Below are positions 1 to 7,361 of a stretch of 64,000 bases of DNA, one piece after another. Each line of letters opens with the position of its first letter. The stretch's first letter is position 1. Below the pieces are notes generated by a model, which made no database searches, was not told the DNA's origin, and saw only the letters and a list, made by a program, of their open reading frames with translations. The translations under genes and the position numbers were made by a program. This DNA is from G963691835 sp963691835 (GTDB lineage: Bacteria; Pseudomonadota; Alphaproteobacteria; Thalassobaculales; Thalassobaculaceae): contig OY829383.1 of the NCBI GenBank assembly GCA_963691835.1, forward strand, positions 3,286,001 through 3,350,000. Reading direction: 5' to 3'.

Positions 1-434
1 CCTATCAAGTCAGCCGGTCGCTGGAAGCCTTCGCTCATGGCGGCGCATTCGGGACGGGGCCGGGAGAGGGAGACGTCAAGAACGTACTCCCCGACGCCCA
101 TGCCGACTTCGTCTTCGCCGTCGCGGGTGAGGAGTTCGGCGCGATTGTCGCTGTCGCTCTCGTGCTGTTGTTTGCTTTTGTCGTGCTGCGGGGCTTCGGG
201 CGCGCCTTCCAGCAGAGTGATCTCTTCATCCTGCTGGCGGTCGGAGGTCTTCTGGCCCAGTTCGGCCTCCAGGCTGTCATCCACATGGCGTCCTCGTTGA
301 GTTTGATGCCTGCCAAGGGCATGACCCTGCCTTTCGTCAGCTATGGCGGCTCTTCGCTCCTGGCGCTTGGCCTCGGGATGGGCATGGTTCTGGCGCTGAC
401 CCGCAGGCGCCCCGGCCGGGGAGGATCGCTATGA
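1..434 (+). CDS. ftsW: FtsW, septal peptidoglycan polymerase (C-terminal part)
   Basis: The gene enters from outside the window; the first whole codon is at base 3 and 143 residues remain before the stop. The end of the SEDS fold is visible: GEGDVKNVLPDAHADFVFA, a typical periplasmic-loop motif of FtsW/RodA, then hydrophobic helices and the conserved GMTLPFVSYGGSS segment near the C-terminus. FtsW is an inner-membrane glycosyltransferase that polymerises lipid II at the division septum with its partner FtsI. Its stop overlaps the murG start (ATGA), as expected in a dcw cluster. FtsW rather than RodA is chosen from this context. Confidence 0.95.
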   Translation, partial: YQVSRSLEAFAHGGAFGTGPGEGDVKNVLPDAHADFVFAVAGEEFGAIVAVALVLLFAFVVLRGFGRAFQQSDLFILLAVGGLLAQFGLQAVIHMASSLSLMPAKGMTLPFVSYGGSSLLALGLGMGMVLALTRRRPGRGGSL

Positions 435-1639
435 GCGATCAGAACTCCGGACCCGTGGAAGTCCTTCTGGCGGCAGGCGGCACCGGCGGACATGTCTTTC
501 CGGCCAAGGCTCTCGCTGAGACGTTGAAAGAGCGCGGACACGCCGTCGCCCTGGTCACGGATACGCGCGGAACCGCGTTCGACGACGGGTCCGTGCCGGT
601 TTTCCGGGTACACGCTGGAAGCCCCAGCCGCCGGGGTTTTTCCGCGAAGCTTCGGTCAGTCTTCGATCTTGGCATTGGCTTCATCGAGTCCTGGCGGTTG
701 CTGGGCCGTCTCCGCCCCTCCGTCGTCGTTGGGTTCGGGGGGTATCCCTCTGTCCCGCCGGTGCTCGCCGCTCAGCGGCGCGGGATCGCGACGGTGCTAC
801 ACGAGCAGAATGCCCTGCTTGGCCGGGCCAACCGCCTGCTGGCCGCCCGCGCCTCTCGGATCGCCTCGTCTTTTGAGGGTTTGTTGGGCGCGGATGCCCA
901 CACCGGCAAGACCCGTTTGACCGGCAACCCGGTACGCGCCGAGATCCGGGCGTTGCGAGAGATGCCGTATCAGGCGCCGAGAATCGACAGCCCTTGCACC
1001 ATCCTGGTCACCGGCGGCAGCCAGGGCGCCACGGTTTTCTCCGATGTGGTGCCAGACGCTGTGGCGCGTCTCTCCGATGGGCTGCGCGCGCGCCTGAACA
1101 TCGTCCAGCAGGCCCGCCCCGAAGATAAAGAACGGGTATCCAAGCGATACGAAGATCTTGGGGTCAAAGCGACAGTTTCCAGCTTCTTCGGGGATCTGCC
1201 GGAAAGGCTCGCAGCGGCGCATTTGGTTGTGTGCCGATCGGGAGCCTCGACCGTCTCGGAAATCACGGTCGCGGGGCGCCCCGCGATCCTCGTTCCCTAT
1301 CCCCACGCGGCCGATGACCACCAGACGGCCAACGCCCGCGCATTGGACTCGACGGGTGCGGCCTGGCTGTTGCCGCAGCCCGACTTTCAACCGGACGCGC
1401 TCGCACAGCGACTTGAAGCGCTGTTCGCCGTCCCCGGTGATCTTGAGAGTGCGGCCGCGCGCGCCCGCGCGTCCGGATATCCCGACGCGGTCGCCCGTTT
1501 GGCCGATGTCGTCTTGGAAACGGCCACGCTCGCAGATTCCCGCAGCACCTATCGCTCGGGCTCTGAGCCCGCCGTTTCATCCCCTTCATACCGTCCCAGT
1601 TCGGACGATGACCGCCTCAAGCGGAGATCCTTGGCATGA
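431..1639 (+). CDS. murG: MurG, lipid II-forming N-acetylglucosaminyltransferase
   Basis: MurG transfers GlcNAc from UDP-GlcNAc to lipid I on the inner face of the inner membrane, giving lipid II. The 402-residue product has the N-terminal glycine loop GGTGGHVFPA (about residues 16-25), the LHEQNALLGRAN segment, GGSQGA in the C-terminal Rossmann domain and the donor-site stretch SGASTVSEI. The start overlaps the ftsW stop as ATGA. The protein is longer than most MurG because of a polar tail of about 40 residues rich in Ser, Arg and Asp after the fold. It overlaps murC by four bases. Confidence 0.97.
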   Translation: MSDQNSGPVEVLLAAGGTGGHVFPAKALAETLKERGHAVALVTDTRGTAFDDGSVPVFRVHAGSPSRRGFSAKLRSVFDLGIGFIESWRLLGRLRPSVVVGFGGYPSVPPVLAAQRRGIATVLHEQNALLGRANRLLAARASRIASSFEGLLGADAHTGKTRLTGNPVRAEIRALREMPYQAPRIDSPCTILVTGGSQGATVFSDVVPDAVARLSDGLRARLNIVQQARPEDKERVSKRYEDLGVKATVSSFFGDLPERLAAAHLVVCRSGASTVSEITVAGRPAILVPYPHAADDHQTANARALDSTGAAWLLPQPDFQPDALAQRLEALFAVPGDLESAAARARASGYPDAVARLADVVLETATLADSRSTYRSGSEPAVSSPSYRPSSDDDRLKRRSLA

Positions 1640-3150
1640 GAGAGCTTCCCCTCAGCATCGGCACCATGCATTTCGTCGGGATCGGCGGGATCGGTATGAG
1701 CGGTATCGCCGAGGTGCTGCACGATCTGGGCTACTCCGTTCAGGGCAGCGACATCGCCGAGAACCCCAATGTCCGGCGTCTGATGAACCTGGGGATCAAG
1801 GTTCATATCGGCCACGCCGCTTCGAATGTGGACGATGCGTCGATCATCGTCGTCTCGACCGCGATCAAGGAAGAGAACCCGGAAGTCATGGCCGCCCGGG
1901 AGCGGCTGATCCCCGTGGTTCACCGGGCGGAGATGCTGGGTGAGCTGATGCGGCTCAAGTGGTCGATCGCGGTTGCGGGCACCCACGGCAAGACCACCAC
2001 GACCTCGCTCGTGTCGGCGATGCTGGATACGGCGGGCCTCGACCCCACGGTCATCAACGGCGGCATCATCAACGCTTACGGCACCAATGCTCGGATCGGC
2101 GGGGGTGAGTGGATGGTGGTCGAAGCGGACGAGAGCGACGGCAGCTTCAACCGTCTGCCCGCGACCATCGCGATCGTGACCAACATCGACCCTGAGCATC
2201 TGGACTTCCACGGCTCATTCGAAAACTTGCAAGGGGCCTTCCGCGCCTTCGTTGCGAATATCCCGTTCTACGGCTTTGCGGCGATGTGCCTGGATCACCC
2301 GGTCGTCCAGCAACTGATCCCCCGGGTATCCGACCGCCGCATCGTGACCTATGGCTACTCGCCCCAGGCTGATGTGCGGGCCGCCGACGTAGCCATCGGC
2401 CCGGACGGGTCCGTCTTCACCGCCATCGTCACCGACCGGGGCACCGGCGAGCAGCGTCGGCTTGAGGCGCTGACCCTGCCCATGTACGGCCGACACAATG
2501 TCCAGAACGCGCTTGCCGCCATCGCCGTCGCCGCCGAAATGGGGATCGATGATGCGCTGATCCGGGACACGCTCCGCCATTTCGCCGGTGTGAAGCGGCG
2601 GTTCACCAAGACGGGGGTGAGTCACGGCATCACCGTCATCGATGATTACGGACACCACCCCGTCGAGATCTCCGCGGTTCTCTCGGCCGCACGGTCCGCA
2701 GCGGGCGGCGGCAACGTGGTGGCTGTTGTTCAGCCACACCGTTATAGCCGCCTAAATCATCTGTTTGACGACTTCTGTGGCTGCTTCAACGACGCGGACA
2801 CGGTGATTGTCGCCGATGTCTACGCGGCGGGCGAAGATCCGATCGAGGGGGCCGACCGGGACGCCCTGGTCTCCGGTCTCCGGTCGCGGGGACACCGGTC
2901 GGTGTTCGGCCTTCGGGACAAGGTGGAACTCGCCGGTCTGGTCGCCGATGTGGCGAACCCCGGAGACTATGTGGTGTGCCTTGGTGCGGGCAGCATCACG
3001 GCCTGGGCGAACGCCTTGCCGGGCGAACTCGATCACATTCTCGATGCGAAACCCAAGAGCGTTGGTGCGGCCGTGCCGGGGATGGATGAGGGCGACGCGG
3101 ACGACGACTCATCGAAGGTCGTCCGGCTCGGCAGAGAGGAGGCGCGATGA
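1636..3150 (+). CDS. murC: MurC, UDP-N-acetylmuramate--L-alanine ligase
   Basis: This cytoplasmic ATP-dependent ligase adds L-Ala to UDP-MurNAc, the first step of stem-peptide synthesis. The 504-residue sequence shows the N-terminal Rossmann motif GIGGIGMSGIA (about residues 15-25), the ATP loop GTHGKTTTTS (115-124), the Mur-ligase segment EADESDGSF, and the C-terminal domain motifs DDYGHHPVEI and QPHRYSR. The length is typical, with a short acidic C-terminal extension. The start overlaps the murG stop and the stop overlaps the murB start, both ATGA, so translation of the three genes is probably coupled. Confidence 0.97.
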   Translation: MRELPLSIGTMHFVGIGGIGMSGIAEVLHDLGYSVQGSDIAENPNVRRLMNLGIKVHIGHAASNVDDASIIVVSTAIKEENPEVMAARERLIPVVHRAEMLGELMRLKWSIAVAGTHGKTTTTSLVSAMLDTAGLDPTVINGGIINAYGTNARIGGGEWMVVEADESDGSFNRLPATIAIVTNIDPEHLDFHGSFENLQGAFRAFVANIPFYGFAAMCLDHPVVQQLIPRVSDRRIVTYGYSPQADVRAADVAIGPDGSVFTAIVTDRGTGEQRRLEALTLPMYGRHNVQNALAAIAVAAEMGIDDALIRDTLRHFAGVKRRFTKTGVSHGITVIDDYGHHPVEISAVLSAARSAAGGGNVVAVVQPHRYSRLNHLFDDFCGCFNDADTVIVADVYAAGEDPIEGADRDALVSGLRSRGHRSVFGLRDKVELAGLVADVANPGDYVVCLGAGSITAWANALPGELDHILDAKPKSVGAAVPGMDEGDADDDSSKVVRLGREEAR

Positions 3151-4127
3151 TCCTCCTTGAACGCCCCACCAAGCCCGCGCGCGTTGCCATGGCAAGCCTG
3201 ATCGACCGTCTCCCAGAGGTTCGCGGCCGTTACGACGCGGACGCAGACCTGTCGTCGATGACCTGGTTCCGGGTCGGCGGAAAGGCCGATGTCGTCTTCC
3301 GTCCGGCGGATGATGAGGATCTCGCCGAGTTCCTGGCCGGTGTCCCGTCCGATGTGCCGGTAATGGTGATCGGTGTCGGCTCCAACCTGCTGGTCCGCGA
3401 TGGCGGTATCCGTGGCGTTGTTGTCCGGTTGGGCAAAAGCTTTGCCCAGGTCAGGGTCGAAGATGGGGAGATCGTCGCCGGTGCCGGGATGCTCGATGCC
3501 AATGTGGCGGCGACAGCTCTCCGGGCGGGGCGGACTGGGCTGGAGTTTCTGAGCGGCATTCCCGGCACGATTGGCGGGGGCCTTCGGATGAACGCCGGTG
3601 CATACGGCGGCGAGTTCAAAGACGTGCTGGTCGAGGCGACGGCGATAGACCCGCTCGGGCACCGCCACCGGATGACACCGGAAGAGATGGGGCTGTCCTA
3701 CCGCCACAGTACGGTCTCTTCGGGATGGATCTTCACGTCCGCACGGCTGAAGGCGGTCCCAGGGGATCCCGGGCAGATCAAGCAGGCGATGGATGACATT
3801 CGCCGTGCTCGAGGTGACAGCCAGCCGCTTCGCGATCGAACCGGCGGTTCGACCTTCGCAAATCCTCCTGGTGGGAAAGCCTGGAAGCTGATCGACGAGG
3901 CCGGGTGCCGGGGCCTCCGGGTCGGCGGCGCCATGGTGTCGGAGAAGCACTGCAACTTCCTGATCAACACCGGCGAGGCGACCGCCACCGATCTTGAAGT
4001 ATTGGGCGAAACAGTCCGGCGGCGTGTGCTGGAGACCAGCGGCGTCACCTTACGATGGGAGATTCGGCGTCTCGGAACCCTGCCGGAGGGGGTGACCATC
4101 CCTAAGATCGAGGGGGAGGGCCGATGA
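3147..4127 (+). CDS. murB: MurB, UDP-N-acetylenolpyruvoylglucosamine reductase
   Basis: MurB uses FAD and NADPH to reduce enolpyruvyl-UDP-GlcNAc to UDP-MurNAc. The 326-residue protein has the FAD-binding parts TWFRVGGKADV, GVGSNLLVRDGG and SGIPGTIGGGLRMNAGAYGGE split over the usual positions, and a GGSTFANPPGG stretch carrying the active-site serine, followed by AWKLIDEAGCRG. The C-terminal glutamate-bearing segment is harder to place by eye. The alphaproteobacterial order murC-murB-ddl supports the call. ATGA overlaps occur at both ends. Confidence 0.96.
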   Translation: MILLERPTKPARVAMASLIDRLPEVRGRYDADADLSSMTWFRVGGKADVVFRPADDEDLAEFLAGVPSDVPVMVIGVGSNLLVRDGGIRGVVVRLGKSFAQVRVEDGEIVAGAGMLDANVAATALRAGRTGLEFLSGIPGTIGGGLRMNAGAYGGEFKDVLVEATAIDPLGHRHRMTPEEMGLSYRHSTVSSGWIFTSARLKAVPGDPGQIKQAMDDIRRARGDSQPLRDRTGGSTFANPPGGKAWKLIDEAGCRGLRVGGAMVSEKHCNFLINTGEATATDLEVLGETVRRRVLETSGVTLRWEIRRLGTLPEGVTIPKIEGEGR

Positions 4128-5035
4128 CCAGGCATGTCGCGGTTCTGATGGGGGGCTGGTCGGCGGAGCGGGAGGTTTCTCTCGTCAGCGGGCACGCGTG
4201 CGCTGAGGCCCTCCGTGAATCGGGCTATCGGGTGACCGAGCTCGATGTTGGCCGCGACATCGCCGCCAAACTGGCGACCCTCGCGCCGGACGTCTGCTTC
4301 AATGCTCTGCACGGCAAGATCGGTGAAGACGGGAATATCCAGGGTCTGCTGAACATTCTGGGCATTCCCTACACCCATTCCGGCCTTCAGGCGTCGTCCC
4401 TGGCCATGGATAAGCCCAAGGCCAAAGAGATCTTCATCAAGGCCGGTTTCCGGTGCCCACCGGGCGGCGTTTACGACCGGGAAGACACGCTCGCCGGCGC
4501 GGTCATGGAACCGCCTTTCGTGTTGAAGCCGGTCAACGAGGGCTCTTCGATCGGTGTGCACATTGTCCGGAGCGGCGACAATTTCCACCCGGTTGCCGAT
4601 GGTTGGTCCCACGGCGACAAAGTGATGGTCGAGAAGTTCATCGCGGGCCGGGAACTCACCGTCGCCGTCATGGGCGGCAAGGCGCTCTGCGTGACAGAAA
4701 TCACCTCGGATCGCGGTTTCTACGACTACGACGCCAAGTACGCGCCGGGCGGCTCAATCCATATCCTGCCAGCAGACCTTCCGCCGTCGATTACCTCGGA
4801 AGCGTTGGAGACCGCCGAGAGGGCCCATGCCTTGCTGGGGTGCCGTGGCGTCAGCCGGTCCGACTTCCGCTACGACGATACGGAGTCAGATCCAGGTGAC
4901 CTCTATCTGCTTGAGGTGAACACCCAGCCCGGCATGACGGCGACCTCGCTTGTTCCGGAGCAGGCCGCCCATCTCGGCGTGTCCTTCCCCGAACTCGTCT
5001 CCCAGATGGTGGAGGAGGCCCGATGCGACGTTTGA
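4124..5035 (+). CDS. ddl: Ddl, D-alanine--D-alanine ligase
   Basis: This ATP-grasp ligase forms the D-Ala-D-Ala dipeptide that ends the peptidoglycan stem peptide. The 303-residue product shows MGGWSAEREVSL at the N-terminus, the ALHGKIGEDG loop, MDKPKAKEIF, the KPVNEGSSIGV phosphate-loop region and the magnesium-binding end LEVNTQPGMTATSL. The length matches the DdlB type. It starts four bases before the murB stop and overlaps ftsQ by 13 bases. Confidence 0.96.
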   Translation: MTRHVAVLMGGWSAEREVSLVSGHACAEALRESGYRVTELDVGRDIAAKLATLAPDVCFNALHGKIGEDGNIQGLLNILGIPYTHSGLQASSLAMDKPKAKEIFIKAGFRCPPGGVYDREDTLAGAVMEPPFVLKPVNEGSSIGVHIVRSGDNFHPVADGWSHGDKVMVEKFIAGRELTVAVMGGKALCVTEITSDRGFYDYDAKYAPGGSIHILPADLPPSITSEALETAERAHALLGCRGVSRSDFRYDDTESDPGDLYLLEVNTQPGMTATSLVPEQAAHLGVSFPELVSQMVEEARCDV

Positions 5036-5898
5036 TCACCGGATTCCTCCAAAAGAAGAAAGCCCCCGGACGGACGCGGAAGTCCGCGCGGAAAGCACCT
5101 GGCCGCCTGTTTCGTTTGAACCGACGGCAGATGGGGTTGTGCGGGATCGCGTTGAGCCTCGTTGTCAGCGGCGTCGGCGCTGGGTGGCTGCTGAAGACCG
5201 GCAAGGCCGCGGCCTGGTCTCATAAGGCCGAGGTCTCAATGATCGAGATGTCCGCCCGCGCCGGTTTGATGGTCGACGAAATCATGGTGACCGGGCGCCA
5301 CCGCACGGATCGGGCAAGGTTGCTCGAAGCGGTGGGCGTTGATCGGGGCGACCCCATCCTCTGGCTTGATCTTGTGGGGCTCCAGGCGCGGGTCGCTGCT
5401 CTTCCCTGGGTGCGCTCGGCCACGGTGGAGCGGCAGCTTCCCGATACCTTGATCGTTCGTCTCCAGGAGCGGGAGCCCCTGGCCCTCTGGCAACGCAAGG
5501 GGCGGTTCACCCTGATCGACCGGGAGGGCGTTGCTTTGGCCGGGGTCGATGCGGCGTCGTTCCACACCTTGCCCGTGGTGATTGGAGAGGCGGCGCCGAC
5601 CCATGCGGACGCCTTCCTCTCTCTCCTGGCGGCAGAGCCGGATCTGAGCACCCGAGTCCAGGCTGTCACCCACGTGGGAGAGCGCCGCTGGACCGTGCAC
5701 CTCAAGAGTGGTGTCGACGTCCTCCTGCCGGAAACCGATGCCGCGATGGCGTGGTCGCGCCTCGCCCAGATGGAGCGGGAGCACGGCGTTCTGCACCGTG
5801 ACGTCATCGGCATCGATCTCAGGCTTCCGGACAAGTTCGTGGTGCGCATGGCGCCAGATGCCGCGCGCCGCCTCGCCGACCCCGGAAAGGACACCTGA
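5023..5898 (+). CDS. ftsQ: FtsQ, cell division protein
   Basis: FtsQ is a single-pass inner-membrane protein linking early and late divisome proteins through FtsB/FtsL. The 291-residue product has a basic cytoplasmic N-terminus rich in Lys and Arg, one membrane helix (about residues 40-58), a POTRA domain beginning at MVDEIMVTGRHRTDRARLL, and the FtsQ beta domain with LPWVRSATVERQLPDTLIV and LIDREGVALA. The start overlaps the end of ddl and is preceded by a strong GGAGGAGG Shine-Dalgarno sequence. After the stop a mini-ORF begins almost at once. Confidence 0.95.
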   Translation: MRRLITGFLQKKKAPGRTRKSARKAPGRLFRLNRRQMGLCGIALSLVVSGVGAGWLLKTGKAAAWSHKAEVSMIEMSARAGLMVDEIMVTGRHRTDRARLLEAVGVDRGDPILWLDLVGLQARVAALPWVRSATVERQLPDTLIVRLQEREPLALWQRKGRFTLIDREGVALAGVDAASFHTLPVVIGEAAPTHADAFLSLLAAEPDLSTRVQAVTHVGERRWTVHLKSGVDVLLPETDAAMAWSRLAQMEREHGVLHRDVIGIDLRLPDKFVVRMAPDAARRLADPGKDT

Positions 5899-5899
5899 G

Positions 5900-5959
5900 A
5901 TGAGCCGAGCCGTGTCCCTTTCCCTCTCCGCGTTTGACCCCGAAGGATGCCGACCGTGA
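5900..5959 (+). CDS. 19-residue mini-ORF between ftsQ and ftsA
   Basis: This small frame, MSRAVSLSLSAFDPEGCRP, starts one base after the ftsQ stop, has an AAAGGA Shine-Dalgarno about eight bases upstream, and ends in TGA overlapping a GTG (5956) that is in frame with ftsA as GTGA. It fills the ftsQ-ftsA gap. No homology is recognisable. It may only keep ribosomes moving to ftsA rather than make a functional peptide, and it could be chance. Confidence 0.35.
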   Translation: MSRAVSLSLSAFDPEGCRP

Positions 5960-7233
5960 AGACCATCCGAGCCAAAACCAAAACCGGTCTTGTCGCGGCG
6001 CTTGATGTGGGCTCCTCGAAAGTCACTTGCGCGATCGCGCGGGTGGGCCCTTCGCGTCAGGAGGGCGGCGCGCCGGAGATCCGGATCATCGGGGTCGGAA
6101 ATCAGCTCTCCCAGGGCGTGAAGGGGGGAGCCATCGTCGAAATGGATCTCGCCGAGGCGGCAATCGGCAAGGCTGTGAATGCCGCAGAGAAGGTCGCGGG
6201 CGAGACCATCGACGCGGTGCATATCGGCATGGCCGGGGGCCATCCCATGTCGGAGGCCATCGACTTCGACGTTTCGATCGCCGGACATCCGGTCGGCGAG
6301 GCGGATTTGGAACGTGTTCTCGGCCAGGTCGGCCGGCTTGAGGTCGAAGACGGGCGTGAGCTTGTCCATTCGATCCCGACCGGCTTCTCGATTGATGGCA
6401 GCAACGGCATCCGGGACCCGCGTGGCATGTCCGGCCAGCGGCTTGGCACCCATATGCACATGGTCACCGCACAGTCCGGGCCGATGCGGAACCTCGCCAA
6501 CGTGGTGGAACGGTGCCACCTGCAGGTAGCGGGTTTCGTCGTGTCTTCCTATGCCGCGGGTCTCGCCTGTCTCGTCGAGGACGAGAAGGAACTGGGTGTC
6601 ACGCTGATCGACCTTGGCGGCGGGGCGACATCCTTTGCCGTGTTCTTCGAAGGCGCCGTCGTTCATACCGACAGCGTCGGTGTCGGTGGTACCCACGTCA
6701 CCAGCGATATTGCCCGGGGGCTGTCGACACCGCTTGCAGAGGCGGAGCGTCTGAAGACCCTCTTCGGCGCGGCCATGGTATCGACGCTGGATGATCGGGA
6801 GACCATCGAAGTCCCGGTGATCGGGGAGGACGCCCATACCCACCCCAATGCCATTCCCCGCTCTACGCTGACCCGAATCATCCAGCCCCGGCTGGAGGAG
6901 ACATTCGAGATCGTGCGGGCCCGTCTCGAGGCCGCCGGTGTCGACCGTATCGCCGGGAACCGGGTCGTCCTGACAGGCGGGGCCAGCCAGATGCCCGGCA
7001 TCCGCGATCTGGCCCAGTCCATCCTCGACAAGCAGGTTCGGCTTGGCCGGCCAATCCATGTCAAAGGGCTCGCGGACAGCGCGGCGGGCCCGGTCTTCTC
7101 CGCATGCGCCGGGATCGTCGGCTACGCCGTGGACCCCGCCCTCGACGCGTCCCCGGACCGGGCGATGAGTGCCCCGCCCGTTCCTCGCTCCTTCTTCGGC
7201 CGCGTCGGCTCCTGGCTGCGGGAGAACTTCTGA
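5947..7233 (+). CDS. ftsA: FtsA, actin-like divisome membrane anchor for FtsZ
   Basis: FtsA is an actin-fold ATPase that polymerises with FtsZ and tethers it to the inner membrane. The 428-residue protein has the phosphate-1 motif VAALDVGSSKVTCAIA near the N-terminus, the phosphate-2 motif LIDLGGGATSFAVF, the adenosine motif VVLTGGASQMPG, and a C-terminal amphipathic end FFGRVGSWLRENF, the usual membrane-targeting sequence. ATG 5947 is given as the start, but GTG 5956 has the better-spaced AAGGA and overlaps the stop of the preceding mini-ORF, so the true protein may be three residues shorter. Confidence 0.97.
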   Translation: MPTVKTIRAKTKTGLVAALDVGSSKVTCAIARVGPSRQEGGAPEIRIIGVGNQLSQGVKGGAIVEMDLAEAAIGKAVNAAEKVAGETIDAVHIGMAGGHPMSEAIDFDVSIAGHPVGEADLERVLGQVGRLEVEDGRELVHSIPTGFSIDGSNGIRDPRGMSGQRLGTHMHMVTAQSGPMRNLANVVERCHLQVAGFVVSSYAAGLACLVEDEKELGVTLIDLGGGATSFAVFFEGAVVHTDSVGVGGTHVTSDIARGLSTPLAEAERLKTLFGAAMVSTLDDRETIEVPVIGEDAHTHPNAIPRSTLTRIIQPRLEETFEIVRARLEAAGVDRIAGNRVVLTGGASQMPGIRDLAQSILDKQVRLGRPIHVKGLADSAAGPVFSACAGIVGYAVDPALDASPDRAMSAPPVPRSFFGRVGSWLRENF

Positions 7234-7361
7234 TGCCCGTTCCCCTTTCCCTCACAACCGGCCCGCGGCGACGACGAAGATGCGTTCCAGGCCGACCACC
7301 CGAGACCCGAACCCGAGACCTGATCAAGCACACGGACAGACCCAACCGGAGGCCATCATGA
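7233..7361 (+). CDS. 42-residue Arg-rich mini-ORF bridging ftsA and ftsZ
   Basis: This frame begins on the last base of the ftsA stop (TGATG), has GGGAGA about eight bases upstream, and ends in TGA overlapping the ftsZ ATG as ATGA, so it spans the whole ftsA-ftsZ gap. The product begins MPVPLSLTTGPRRRRRC and is strongly basic. I recognise no family. Overlap at both ends suggests translational coupling; a chance open frame in GC-rich DNA is the alternative. Confidence 0.35.
   Translation: MPVPLSLTTGPRRRRRCVPGRPPETRTRDLIKHTDRPNRRPS

Noticed and set aside
5236..7059. 607-codon open frame antisense to ftsQ/ftsA
   Set aside because: It runs opposite to two conserved genes and shows only low-complexity His/Arg/Gly content typical of shadows.
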